Origin: CAXXOK01 sp963664595
GTDB lineage: Bacteria > Bacillota > Clostridia > Christensenellales > Aristaeellaceae
DNA: 64,000 bases
Assembly (NCBI GenBank): GCA_963664595.2
Contig: CAXXOK010000002.1
Span: 372,001-436,000, forward strand
Direction: 5' to 3'
The notes below the pieces were generated by a model. It made no database searches. It saw nothing but the letters and a program-made list of their open reading frames with translations, and was not told the DNA's origin. Below are positions 8,500-16,928 of this stretch, piece by piece; the first letter of the stretch is position 1, and the number at the start of each line of letters is the position of its first letter. Position numbers and translations under genes: made by a program.

Positions 8500-9324
8500 G
8501 TGATCCAATGGATTTCCCAATTTGGCGCAGTGCAGCAGGCCTTCATCGCAACCCTGTTTACATGGGCGGTTACCGCGCTGGGCGCCGCCCTGGTGTTCTT
8601 TTTCAAAAGCATTAACAAAAGCGTGCTCAACGGTATGCTGGGCTTTGCCGCCGGGGTGATGATCGCGGCCAGCTTCTGGTCCCTGCTCGCCCCCGGAATT
8701 GAGCTGGCAGAGGAACTGGGTCAGACCGCATTCCTGACCGCCGCCATTGGGTTTCTGGCGGGCGGCGGGTTTTTGTACCTGGTGGATAAGCTGCTGCCGC
8801 ACCTGCACATGGGGTTGGACACAGCCAAAGCGGAGGGTATTAAAACATCCTGGCAGAGAAGTGTTTTGCTGGTGCTGGCCATCACACTGCACAACATTCC
8901 GGAAGGGCTTGCCGTGGGTGTGGCGTTTGGCGCCGTCGCCGCGGGAATGGGCTCCTCAGCAACGATGGCCGGCGCCATTGCGCTGGCCATCGGCATCGGG
9001 CTGCAGAATTTTCCGGAGGGCGCGGCCGTATCTATCCCCCTGCGGCGCGAGGGGTTCAGCCGAACGAAGTCGTTTCTGTATGGGCAGGCCTCCGGTCTTG
9101 TGGAGCCGATTGCCGGTGTGCTGGGCGCTTTGGCCGTGATCAAAATCCAGCCGATCCTGCCCTATGCGCTTGCCTTTGCCGCGGGCGCAATGATCTATGT
9201 CGTGGTGGAAGAGCTCATCCCGGAGGCGCAGCGGGAAGAAGGCGGATCCAAAACAGATGTTGCGACACTGGGCGCGCTGGCTGGCTTTGCGGTGATGATG
9301 GTGCTCGATGTCGCTCTGGGCTGA
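8500..9324 (+). CDS. ZIP-family divalent metal transporter (ZupT/GufA-like)
   Basis: The start is GTG, supported by GAGGTG 8 bp upstream. The product has 274 residues with about eight hydrophobic spans. The two signature transmembrane motifs are HNIPEGLAVGVAFG (about 131) and QNFPEGAAVSIPLR (about 168), which carry the binuclear metal ligands of ZIP importers. Zinc, iron or manganese uptake is likely; selectivity cannot be read. It stands alone and converges with rny, with a dispersed repeat and a hairpin between them. No metal-responsive regulator gene is adjacent. Confidence 0.9.
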   Translation: MIQWISQFGAVQQAFIATLFTWAVTALGAALVFFFKSINKSVLNGMLGFAAGVMIAASFWSLLAPGIELAEELGQTAFLTAAIGFLAGGGFLYLVDKLLPHLHMGLDTAKAEGIKTSWQRSVLLVLAITLHNIPEGLAVGVAFGAVAAGMGSSATMAGAIALAIGIGLQNFPEGAAVSIPLRREGFSRTKSFLYGQASGLVEPIAGVLGALAVIKIQPILPYALAFAAGAMIYVVVEELIPEAQREEGGSKTDVATLGALAGFAVMMVLDVALG

Positions 9325-9384
9325 GACTCTATGGTCTCTATATTCATATCGTACCCATAGAAATAGAAGCTGCTGAAAAATGAT

Positions 9385-9550
9385 GGGTCCAGGGCCGATG
9401 GCCCTGGTCAGGATGCAAGGGTGAAACCCTTGCCCAGGGCATGGGGCGGAGCCCCTATATTCCTGCACCACAACCTATGATGAAAGCGAGCGAACAGCGC
9501 CAAAGGCGCTATGATGCGAGCGGTGATAAAGACCCGAAACGGTTCTATAA
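9385..9550 (+). repeat. Dispersed structured repeat, copy 1
   Basis: It begins GGGTCCAGGGCCGATGGC and ends near GACCCGAAACGG. Its four hairpins are CCAGGGC/GGCCCTGG, CAAGGG-TGAAA-CCCTTG, GGGGC-GGA-GCCCC and GCGCC-AAA-GGCGC, followed by GCGAGCG repeats. It lies 60 bp after the ZIP gene stop, in the same orientation. The second stem has A-T pairs where other copies have G-C, a compensatory change. Confidence 0.85.
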
Positions 9551-9563
9551 CCAGCTGAAACGA

Positions 9564-9585
9564 CCCCCGCATCTGTTTGCGGGGG
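9564..9585. terminator. Hairpin between convergent ZIP and rny genes
   Basis: CCCCCGCA (9564-9571) pairs perfectly with TGCGGGGG (9578-9585) around a 6-nt loop. It lies 62 bp past the rny stop on the minus strand. The T-tract is weak on both sides. Confidence 0.5.
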
Positions 9586-9647
9586 CCGTCTCTTACGTTA
9601 TGGCTATCTGTTGATCAGGCTTCCTTTTTTGGTTTTACAGGCTGCCC

Positions 9648-11189
9648 TTATTTGGCATAATCGGTCGCGCGCGTTTCGCGGATCACGTTGACGCGAATCT
9701 GACCGGGATACTCCATTTCCTTTTCGATGCGCTTGGCAATGTCGCGCGCCATCAGCTTGGTGCCCTCGTCGGACACATCCTCCGGCTTGACCATGATGCG
9801 CACTTCACGGCCGGACTGTATGGCAAAGCACTTCTCCACGCCCTGGAACTCGTTGGCAATCTCTTCCAGCTTTTCCAGACGCTTGATGTAGTTTTCCAGG
9901 CTCTCGCGGCGCGCGCCGGGGCGGGCGGCGGAGATGGCATCGGCGGCCTGCACCAGCACGGCCTCGATGGTCTGGGGTTCCACATCGTTGTGGTGGGCGA
10001 GGATGGCGTGGATTACGTCCGGGCTCTCGCCGTACTTGCGGGCCAGCTCGCCGCCCAGGGATACGTGCGTGCCCTCGGCCTCGTGGTCCACGGCTTTGCC
10101 GATGTCGTGCAGCAGGCCCGCGCGCTTGGCCAGCGCGATATCCGCGCCCAGCTCAGCGGCCATGATGCCTGCCAGATGGCTGACTTCAATGGAGTGCTTG
10201 AGTACATTCTGGCCGTAGCTTGTGCGGAATTTGAGGCGGCCCAGCAGCTTGACCAGCTCGTGGTGGATGGCGTGCTGGTTGGTTTCGAACACAGCCTGGT
10301 CTCCGGCTTCACGGATCTGGTTGTCCACTTCGCGCTTGGCTTTTTCCACAACCTCTTCAATGCGCGCGGGATGGATGCGGCCGTCCATGATCAGCTTCTC
10401 CAGTGCAATACGGGCAATTTCGCGGCGTACGGGATCAAACGCGCTCACGATCACGGCTTCCGGTGTATCGTCGATGATCAGGTCCACGCCGGTGGCGGTT
10501 TCCAGCGCGCGGATGTTGCGGCCTTCGCGGCCGATGATGCGGCCCTTCATATCGTCGTTGGGCAGCACGATGACGGATACGGTGCTCTCCGCCACATGGT
10601 CGGACGCGCACCGCTGGATGGCGAGGGTTACGATGTTGCGGGCTTTCTTTTCGCCCTCCTCGCGGGCTTTGGCTTCAATCTCGCGCACGGTGGCGGCGGC
10701 TTCGTGATAGGCGTCCTTCTGGATGCGGCTTACGAGCATCTGGCGCGCTTCGTCCTGGGTCATCCCGGCGATGCGCTCCAGCTCCGTGTTCTGCTTTTTC
10801 TGGCTTTCCTCCAGGGCTTTCTCGCTTAGCTGCAGCTGGCTCAGGCGCTGATTGATCTGGGTTTCGCGGGCCTCCAGCGTGTTGGTCTTTTTATCCAGCG
10901 TTTCCTCCCGCTGCAGGATACGGCGCTCAGACCGCTGCACCTCGCTGCGGCGGTCCCGGCACTCGCGGTCGAGCTCGGTTTTAAGGCGCAGCACCTCTTC
11001 CTTGGCTTCCAAAATGGTCTCTTTTTTCTTTTCATCCGCTTTGCGCGTAGCTTCTTCCAGCAGGGTTTTGGCATAGACCTCGGTGCGGCCGATGCGTTTT
11101 TCCGCCGTCGATTTGCGGTAGGCATATCCGCCCGCAGTTCCGATAAGCAATGTGACAACAGCGATGATCGTGCTGATAATCGGGTTCAA
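9648..11189 (-). CDS. rny: Ribonuclease Y
   Basis: RNase Y is the membrane-anchored endonuclease that initiates mRNA decay in Bacillota. The start is placed at TTG 11189, because CTCCTTT on the plus strand (AAAGGAG) lies 10 bp upstream and the frame then begins with the expected N-terminal anchor (IISTIIAVVTLLIGTAGGYAY); it has 513 residues, the usual length. A long charged coiled coil (about 30-200) is followed by a KH domain containing IGREGRNIRALE (about 217) and an HD domain with LLHDIGKAVDHE (about 357), the metal-binding catalytic pair. It is monocistronic here; an upstream in-frame ATG at 11240 would add 17 unlikely residues. Confidence 0.95.
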   Translation of the reverse strand: MNPIISTIIAVVTLLIGTAGGYAYRKSTAEKRIGRTEVYAKTLLEEATRKADEKKKETILEAKEEVLRLKTELDRECRDRRSEVQRSERRILQREETLDKKTNTLEARETQINQRLSQLQLSEKALEESQKKQNTELERIAGMTQDEARQMLVSRIQKDAYHEAAATVREIEAKAREEGEKKARNIVTLAIQRCASDHVAESTVSVIVLPNDDMKGRIIGREGRNIRALETATGVDLIIDDTPEAVIVSAFDPVRREIARIALEKLIMDGRIHPARIEEVVEKAKREVDNQIREAGDQAVFETNQHAIHHELVKLLGRLKFRTSYGQNVLKHSIEVSHLAGIMAAELGADIALAKRAGLLHDIGKAVDHEAEGTHVSLGGELARKYGESPDVIHAILAHHNDVEPQTIEAVLVQAADAISAARPGARRESLENYIKRLEKLEEIANEFQGVEKCFAIQSGREVRIMVKPEDVSDEGTKLMARDIAKRIEKEMEYPGQIRVNVIRETRATDYAK

Positions 11190-11699
11190 TGTCGTCGATC
11201 TCCTTTCGTATCGAAATCTTTTTTCAATGTTTAAAATCACGTTATTGATCTTTGGATAAATCGAAAAACCCCACGGGAAAAACCCCGTGCGGCGGCTGTG
11301 CAGATCTCTTTGAATGGCGTCATGCCTATAGCTTCACTGGTTTGCGGCGACACACTGTGCGCAAGAAAACTTCCGCTCAAGTGCCGTCGCTGCTAAAACA
11401 TATTCATCAGGAGCAGTACGCTCCTGCCAAAAAACCCGCCGCAAGGCTGCGGTTTCGGCGGGATAAGCCATTCCGCTAAAATCTATTGCATAAACAGCCG
11501 GAACCCGCTTGCGCGGATTCTCTGCCGACCGTTTTATTGTATACAAGATTCGGTTATATGTCAAGCATTGTATCCACGGCGCGGGGCTCTGCCACAGACA
11601 GCGCAGGCACCGGGTTAAACGGCCGAACCGTAAGGTATTTCCCACGCTTGCACCGCACCGCAGGCCCGGCCATCAGCCACGGTCCCTGCGTCCGCGCGT
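11190..11699. other. Non-coding gap between two minus-strand genes
   Basis: About 510 bp with no supported gene. It contains a terminator-like hairpin (listed separately), a small hairpin AGGAGC/GCTCCT (11410-11425) and CACGGG-AAAAA-CCCGTG near 11269, just upstream of rny. No clear -35/-10 pair for rny was identified. Confidence 0.5.
11429..11462 (-). terminator. Terminator of the flippase-like gene
   Basis: On the minus strand CCCGCCG (11462-11456) pairs with CGGCGGG (11441-11435), followed directly by TTTTTT (11434-11429). It lies about 240 bp past the stop of the gene ending at 11700, in the correct orientation. Confidence 0.65.
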
Positions 11700-12677
11700 T
11701 CATGGCTCGTGGTGAGGGCCGCGGGATTCATGTTTTTTTTGTGCATATCGAAACCACACCGGCAATGCGAATATAAGCCCAAGCCCGATGTAGGTCACCA
11801 TCATGGTCACCCGCTCCAGCAGCGAGGCCGTTACCCCCACGGTAAAGTCCACCCCCAGCTGCATGGTGGCAACGCCCATCAGGCTTTCCTTCAGGCCGAT
11901 ATTACCCGGCACGACGGCGATCACCGAGGCCAGCCAGGCAAGGCTTGCATACAGCAACGCCTCGTACAGCGAGATGGGATGCCCGGAGGCCTGAAAACAA
12001 ACCATCACAATCAGCAGCCGCACGATGTTGCTCAGCGTCATGCACACCAGCAGCTGCCACAGCAGCCTTCGGCTGCGCAGCAGATCGTTGAAACCCGTGA
12101 TGATGTCCTGCACGATCTTCCACTTTTCAAGTCTCCGGCGCAGGCGGCTTTCCGAGGTGAGCGAAACAAACACGAATACCGCGATGCCTATCATGCCCAG
12201 CACCGCAACGCCCCACACCAGCAGCGGCCATTTGCCGTCGATCAGCCCTACACACAGCATGGCGACCACAATCTCCAGCAGCGAAAACGAAACCCCGAAC
12301 ACCATGTTCCCGGCCACCATCGCTGCGCTCTTGGTGTAGGCCAGCCCGTTCACCCGCTTGTAGTAGCTTGCGGCCAGCGCCAGCTCCCCGCGCAGCGGCA
12401 TCACAAAGGCGATGGCGTTACTCACGCAGGTCACGCCCATCCAATCCGTCAGCGTAAGGCGGATGCCGAAGGTGCTCAGGATCACCAGATGGTACACGCC
12501 GTTGAGCACGGCGCTGAGCACGCCCAACGCCAGCAGCCACAGCACCGTAGCGCGGTCCAATTGCAGCAAACCCGATATCTCCACCCAGTGCGTTTTCACA
12601 TACCACACCAGCGCCGCCGCCAGCACCGCGAACAGCGCCAGGGAAATCCACTTTTTCCAGTCGGTTTTATGCTTCAT
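11700..12677 (-). CDS. Flippase-like / LPG synthase transmembrane-region family membrane protein
   Basis: A 325-residue protein with about eight transmembrane segments. The family-typical stretch is AFVMPLRGELALAASYYKRVNG, and the pattern VVPGNIGLKESLMG lies near residue 260. This matches the UPF0104/AglD/YbhN family, the membrane half of lysylphosphatidylglycerol synthase (MprF), which flips or handles lipid-linked substrates. The aminoacyl-transferase half is absent, so lysyl-PG synthesis by this protein alone is not expected. It has its own promoter at 12768-12796 and terminator at 11429-11462. Confidence 0.8.
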   Translation of the reverse strand: MKHKTDWKKWISLALFAVLAAALVWYVKTHWVEISGLLQLDRATVLWLLALGVLSAVLNGVYHLVILSTFGIRLTLTDWMGVTCVSNAIAFVMPLRGELALAASYYKRVNGLAYTKSAAMVAGNMVFGVSFSLLEIVVAMLCVGLIDGKWPLLVWGVAVLGMIGIAVFVFVSLTSESRLRRRLEKWKIVQDIITGFNDLLRSRRLLWQLLVCMTLSNIVRLLIVMVCFQASGHPISLYEALLYASLAWLASVIAVVPGNIGLKESLMGVATMQLGVDFTVGVTASLLERVTMMVTYIGLGLIFALPVWFRYAQKKHESRGPHHEP

Positions 12678-12767
12678 GCTTCTATCCTTATCTATTTTAA
12701 ATACTGCATTCTATCAATCCAGCACACATTGCATCCGCTTTATAACGGATGTGTACCGACTGCTTCT

Positions 12768-12796
12768 ATGATATGCACAGCCGCACCCCCTGTCAA
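12768..12796 (-). promoter_or_regulatory. Promoter of the flippase-like gene
   Basis: On the minus strand TTGACA (12796-12791), a 17-bp spacer and TATCAT (12773-12768). The leader contains a hairpin CATCCG/CGGATG (12732-12750). The remaining part of the 12678-13085 gap is AT-rich and gene-free. Confidence 0.7.
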
Positions 12797-13085
12797 TAAC
12801 GATGGAGACGCATACCCGGCAATGCCTGTCCATCGGACGATATCCTTTCATGGCACACCGGCTCCGCCACGGGTTTGACTTTCCATCAAAATTTTCCGAT
12901 TCCTGCACATTATATATAGTATTATTTGTTGCAACGAATTCCATCATCGCGGAAACCGTTTGTCTGGAATGTTCAATATATTAATCGTAATACCCGGATA
13001 TCGCTTTGCATCAAAGTTTTCATCTAACCACATAATCTAAAATATGATATACTGTTTTCAGTACGCGAAGGAGGAGTTCGGCGCA

Positions 13086-13439
13086 GTGTTTTCCGTTTTC
13101 ATGCGGTTTGCGGTTACGGTTGCTGCCCTACCGCTGTGCGCCCGTTATTATCCCGGCGTACATATGCAGGATCTCCCGGCCGCGCTGCTCGCCGGCGCCG
13201 TGCTGGGTGTTTTATATGCGGTCATCCGCCCGGTAGCCCGGCTGTTGTTGAAAATCCTCAACTGGTTCACGGTAGGCCTTTTGTATGTGGCCATCGATAC
13301 CTGGCTGGTGTGGACGGCCACCGCCATGTACCCTGAGGCTGTAACCGTGGACAGCTTCTGGTGGGCGGTTGCCATTGCGGTTTCTGTAAACCTTGCGCGC
13401 ATGCTGATTGATATTGTGACGCGCAGTACGAAGAAATAA
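13086..13439 (+). CDS. Small integral membrane protein, phage-holin-4 / YvlD-like family
   Basis: The GTG at 13086 is preferred because AAGGAGGAG lies 9 bp upstream and a TATACT -10 box (13048-13053) lies within the longer frame that could start at 13044. The 117-residue product has four hydrophobic segments, including LLAGAVLGVLYAVIRPVARLLLK and the NWFTVGLLYVAIDTWLVW span, the pattern of the Phage_holin_4_2/YvlD family. In Bacillota these are chromosomal envelope proteins; no lysin or phage gene is nearby, so it is not prophage evidence. surE follows after 12 bp. Confidence 0.75.
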   Translation: MFSVFMRFAVTVAALPLCARYYPGVHMQDLPAALLAGAVLGVLYAVIRPVARLLLKILNWFTVGLLYVAIDTWLVWTATAMYPEAVTVDSFWWAVAIAVSVNLARMLIDIVTRSTKK

Positions 13440-13451
13440 AGGAGAGTGTCG

Positions 13452-14231
13452 ATGCATATTGTACTGGTGAACGACGATGGGATTCAAGCTGTGGGCATCC
13501 GCGCGCTGTGCGAAGCCTGCGCGGCGCAGGGCCACAGGGTAACCATGTGCGCGCCGCACACCGAGCGCAGCGCTTCCAGCCACAGGATTACGCTGGCAGA
13601 CCCTATTTTTGTGGAAGAGCAGAATTTTCATCTGCCGGGCGTCACGGCGTTTTCCATATCAGGCACTCCGGCGGACTGCGTCCGTCTGGGCCTGTACGAG
13701 CTGGTTTCCTCGCCGGTGGATGTGGTGATTTCCGGCATCAACAAAGGGCACAACGCGGGCATGGCCGTACACTATTCCGGCACCATCGCCGCCGCGCGCG
13801 AGGCTACGCTTAACCACGTGCCCTCCATCGCCTCCAGTATGGCGTACAACGGCCCCGAGAGCATGCTCCACTATCTGGCTCTCCTCACCGTGAAAACCGC
13901 GGAAGCCTATGTAAAAACCGATATCCCGCCGCAAACCGTGCTCAGCCTCAACGCCCCGGCCCTGGAAGCCAGGGATGTGCTCCCGCCCGTGGCCGCGCCG
14001 CTGTCCACTGCCGGGTACCGGGATTGCTATATCCGCCGCGAAAGCCCGCGCGCCGGCACCTATTACTGGCTGACAAACGATGCCGAGATGGAGGAGTCCG
14101 CCCCGGAGTCCGATGTCGCTCTGCTGCGGGCCGGGCACATCACCTATACCCTCATCGGCAACCCCTGCGGGCAGGATGGGCTGAGCCCGGCGTTTGTGGC
14201 GCAGTTTGCGTCCATCAAGCCCCATGTATGA
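13452..14231 (+). CDS. surE: 5'/3'-nucleotidase SurE
   Basis: SurE is a metal-dependent nucleoside monophosphate phosphatase. The ATG at 13452 gives the canonical opening HIVLVNDDGIQA (Asp8, Asp9 metal ligands). SASSHRITL (near residue 40) and SGINKGHNAGMAVHYSGTIAAAREA (about 95-120) are further hallmarks, including the active-site Asn and the GT loop. It has 259 residues, normal length. Its stop overlaps the start of the flavoprotein gene by 8 bp, so the two are co-translated. Confidence 0.95.
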   Translation: MHIVLVNDDGIQAVGIRALCEACAAQGHRVTMCAPHTERSASSHRITLADPIFVEEQNFHLPGVTAFSISGTPADCVRLGLYELVSSPVDVVISGINKGHNAGMAVHYSGTIAAAREATLNHVPSIASSMAYNGPESMLHYLALLTVKTAEAYVKTDIPPQTVLSLNAPALEARDVLPPVAAPLSTAGYRDCYIRRESPRAGTYYWLTNDAEMEESAPESDVALLRAGHITYTLIGNPCGQDGLSPAFVAQFASIKPHV

Positions 14232-15462
14232 TCCCGTGGTGATCGTCGGCGGGGGCGCGGCCGGCCTGATGGCGGCGGTGACCGCCGCGGAGGGCGGGCG
14301 CGCCGTGCTGCTGCTGGAGCGCAACGAAAAGCTCGGCAAAAAGCTGTATATCACGGGCAAGGGCCGCTGCAACGTGACCAACCTGTGCACGCCCGCCGAA
14401 TTTTTGAAAAACGTTGTGCGCAACCCCCGGTTTCTCTACTCGGCGCTAAACGCCTTTCCGCCGCAGGCGATGGTCGATTGGCTGCGTTTGCTGGGCTGCC
14501 CCACGGTAACCGAGCGGGGCAACCGCGTGTTTCCCGTAAGCCAGAAGGCCAGCGATGTGACCCGCGCCCTTACTCGGCGCATGGAAGCGCTGGGCGTGGC
14601 CGTACGGCTCAACGCCCGCGTGCAGGCGCTGCAGCTTGAGGATGGCGCGGTACACGGCGTGGTGCTGGAAAACGGAGAGCGGATCACCGCCGACGCGGTG
14701 ATCGTGTGCACCGGCGGGGTAAGCTATCCGGCCACCGGCTCCACGGGCGATGGCTACCGCTTGCTTGCAGGCTGCGGCCATACCCTGGTCGCGCCAAAGC
14801 CCGCGCTGTGCGGGCTGATCAGCGAAGCGCAGTGGATCCGCGATTTGCAGGGGCTGACGCTGACCAACGTGCGGCTGACCGTGACCGACGGCAAGCAAAC
14901 GCTGCTGTCGGACATCGGCGAGCTGCTGTTCACCCACCGGGGTATCTCCGGCCCGCTCGTGCTCACGGCCTCCAGCCTGATGGCGGGGCGCAAAGGCTGC
15001 GCCCTGACGCTGGATCTGAAACCCGGCCTGCGCGAGGACCAGCTGGAGCAGCGCCTGCTGCGGGAGCTTGGACAGGCGGGCAAAAAGCAGATGCTGTCCA
15101 TCCTGCGGGGGCTTTTCCCCGAATCCCTCGCGCTGGCCATGGCCGCGCTTTGCCAAATCGACGTGCGTCTGCCCGCCTGCGAGCTGCCCAAGGCCGCGCG
15201 CCAGAGGCTGGTAACGCTCACCAAGGCACTGCCCCTGCCCGTTACCGGCCCGGAGCCCATCGAAGCCGCGGTGATCACTGCGGGCGGCGCGGACGTGAAG
15301 GAGTTTTCCCCTTCCACGATGGAATCCCGGCTTGTCCGGGGCCTGTACGCCGCGGGCGAGGTGCTGGATGTGGACGCGCTCACCGGCGGCTTTAACCTGC
15401 ATATCGCGTTTGCCACCGCCTACGCGGCAGCGAAAGCGGTGTGCGGTTCAAAGCCTGAATGA
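14224..15462 (+). CDS. NAD(P)/FAD-dependent oxidoreductase, BaiN/HI0933 family
   Basis: A 412-residue flavoprotein. The Rossmann dinucleotide loop is VIVGGGAAGL (residues 7-16), followed by ERNEKLGKKLYITGKGRCNVTN, the HI0933-type signature. The C-terminal second FAD contact has ALTGGFNLHIAFATAYAA. The start at 14224 lies within the end of surE and was chosen because the Rossmann strand begins directly after it. The family includes BaiN of bile acid 7-dehydroxylating clostridia, but most members are of unknown substrate and no bai genes are present here. A dispersed repeat lies 55 bp downstream. Confidence 0.88.
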   Translation: MYDPVVIVGGGAAGLMAAVTAAEGGRAVLLLERNEKLGKKLYITGKGRCNVTNLCTPAEFLKNVVRNPRFLYSALNAFPPQAMVDWLRLLGCPTVTERGNRVFPVSQKASDVTRALTRRMEALGVAVRLNARVQALQLEDGAVHGVVLENGERITADAVIVCTGGVSYPATGSTGDGYRLLAGCGHTLVAPKPALCGLISEAQWIRDLQGLTLTNVRLTVTDGKQTLLSDIGELLFTHRGISGPLVLTASSLMAGRKGCALTLDLKPGLREDQLEQRLLRELGQAGKKQMLSILRGLFPESLALAMAALCQIDVRLPACELPKAARQRLVTLTKALPLPVTGPEPIEAAVITAGGADVKEFSPSTMESRLVRGLYAAGEVLDVDALTGGFNLHIAFATAYAAAKAVCGSKPE

Positions 15463-15517
15463 GGAATCTGGAATGGCGAAAAGATTGCTTACGAAATCTC
15501 AGGCTGTCAAAAAAGAA

Positions 15518-15679
15518 GGGTCCAGGGCTGAAAGTCCTGGTCAGGGTGCAGGGGTGAAACCCTTGCCGGGGATTGGGGTGGAACCCCAAAGGCTTGCGTT
15601 GCAACAAAGGGGTAAGCGAGCGAACAGCGCCCAAGGCGCTATGAAGCGAGCGGCGATACCGACCCCAAGAGGTTCTTTG
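15518..15679 (+). repeat. Dispersed structured repeat, copy 2
   Basis: Begins GGGTCCAGGGCTGAAAGTCC and ends near the GGTTCTTT box. Hairpins: GCAGGGG/CCCTTGC, GGGGT-GGA-ACCCC (T-A replacing the C-G pair of copies 1, 3, 4 and 7) and GCGCC-CAA-GGCGC. It is flanked by the inverted pair CTCAGGCTGTCAAA (15499-15512) and TTTGACAGTCTGAG (15676-15689), so the ends can pair. It follows the BaiN-like gene in the same orientation. Confidence 0.85.
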
Positions 15680-15875
15680 ACAGTCTGAGATTCCTTACGC
15701 AATCTGACGGTTGATCGCAATGATATGGGACCGTCCGATAAATTAAAATGATATGTCAGCGTCCTGAAATCAATCGGTTGCGCAGCAACCACGCCGCAAT
15801 TCCACATTCCTCAGCAACCCAACGCGCCTCCTCTGCCAAACATTGTAAATCCTGGCTGCGCTTTGCGCCGCCGCC

Positions 15876-15904
15876 TTGCATCCCCGTTGTGATTGGTCTA
15901 TCAT
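15876..15904 (+). promoter_or_regulatory. Promoter of the exonuclease/nucleoside kinase operon
   Basis: TTGCAT (15876-15881), a 17-bp spacer and TATCAT (15899-15904) lie just upstream of the ATG at 15926, with TTGGAG between as ribosome binding site. Confidence 0.55.
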
Positions 15905-15925
15905 AGAAACGATTGGAGTTATACT

Positions 15926-16915
15926 ATGCACTATATCGTCATGGACCTGGAATGGAATCAGCCTGTCAGCTTCCATTCCTCGGCCTACAAAGCGATCGGC
16001 GAACAGCTGCTGTTTGAGATTATTCAAATCGGCGCGGTAAGGCTAAATGAACAGTTTCAAATCGAGGAGGAGATCAACCTTTTCATCTCCCCGACCCACT
16101 ATAAACGGCTGCACCCCTACGTGCGCCGCATGACCAACCTGTCTCAGGCCGACTTGGACGACGCGCCCTCGTTTCCCGAGGCAATGGACCAATTCCTTTC
16201 CTTCTGCGGTACCGATCCGGTGCTGCTCACCTGGGGCGCGGACGACGTGAGCGTGCTCAAGCAGAACGCGGATTGCTTTGCCTGTGAATGCCCGCTGCCC
16301 AAAACCTGCAACATTCAGCGCTATTTTGCCGACGTGTTCAAGCTGGGCAACAGCCAGAAGGCCCTCAAGAGCGCCATGGAGCAGCTGGGCGTTGAGGAGG
16401 AGGAGGAGCGCGCCTTCCACCACGCGATGCATGACGCCTACTACACCGCCAGGGTATGGCAAAAGCTGCCCGCGCCCGAAAAGGTGCTGGATTTTAAGCA
16501 GGAGCCCCGCAGGCTGAGCCATGCGTCCTCCCAAAAGCGCTTCCGCATTACGCATACGGTGCCCTCGGTGGCCGCGGGCCTTCAGCACAAGGATGTTCTC
16601 ACACCCGCCTGCCCCACCTGCAAGCAGACCGCCACGCTGATTACGGAGCTTACGCCGCAGGCCCCCGGCCGCTACATTGCGCTCTGTAAATGCAAAAAGC
16701 ACGGCCAGCTGCTGCTCAAGGTGCGCTTCACCCCGCTGAACAACCGGCAGACGGGTATGAACGTAAGCATTTCCCCCGCCAGCCGCCAGACGCGCGCCTA
16801 TGTGCACACCAAGGTCCTGCAAACACAATACCGCCGTAAAAACGGCTTTCCCTTCCCCGACCCCGAGGACTTGAGCCAGGCGCAGGGTTACAGTATGCCG
16901 TTTGACGACGTCTGA
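15926..16915 (+). CDS. DnaQ/ERI-1-like 3'-5' exonuclease
   Basis: A 329-residue protein. The exonuclease I motif is MDLEWNQ (Asp7, Glu9), a conserved TWGADDVSVL segment gives the ExoII aspartate, and HHAMHDAYYTARV (about 164) gives the ExoIII His/Asp. The C-terminal third is a cysteine-containing ribbon (CPTCKQ ... CKCKKHG) followed by a basic tail, which may bind nucleic acid. ERI-1-type proteins of clostridia with KEN-like openings process RNA or DNA ends; the substrate is unknown. It is followed after 13 bp by the nucleoside kinase. Confidence 0.82.
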   Translation: MHYIVMDLEWNQPVSFHSSAYKAIGEQLLFEIIQIGAVRLNEQFQIEEEINLFISPTHYKRLHPYVRRMTNLSQADLDDAPSFPEAMDQFLSFCGTDPVLLTWGADDVSVLKQNADCFACECPLPKTCNIQRYFADVFKLGNSQKALKSAMEQLGVEEEEERAFHHAMHDAYYTARVWQKLPAPEKVLDFKQEPRRLSHASSQKRFRITHTVPSVAAGLQHKDVLTPACPTCKQTATLITELTPQAPGRYIALCKCKKHGQLLLKVRFTPLNNRQTGMNVSISPASRQTRAYVHTKVLQTQYRRKNGFPFPDPEDLSQAQGYSMPFDDV

Positions 16916-16928
16916 CCGGAGAATATGC

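Noticed and set aside
13086..13439. Holin-like protein as evidence of a prophage
   Set aside because: The family (Phage_holin_4_2/YvlD) is common on bacterial chromosomes, and no lysin, terminase, capsid or integrase gene is near.
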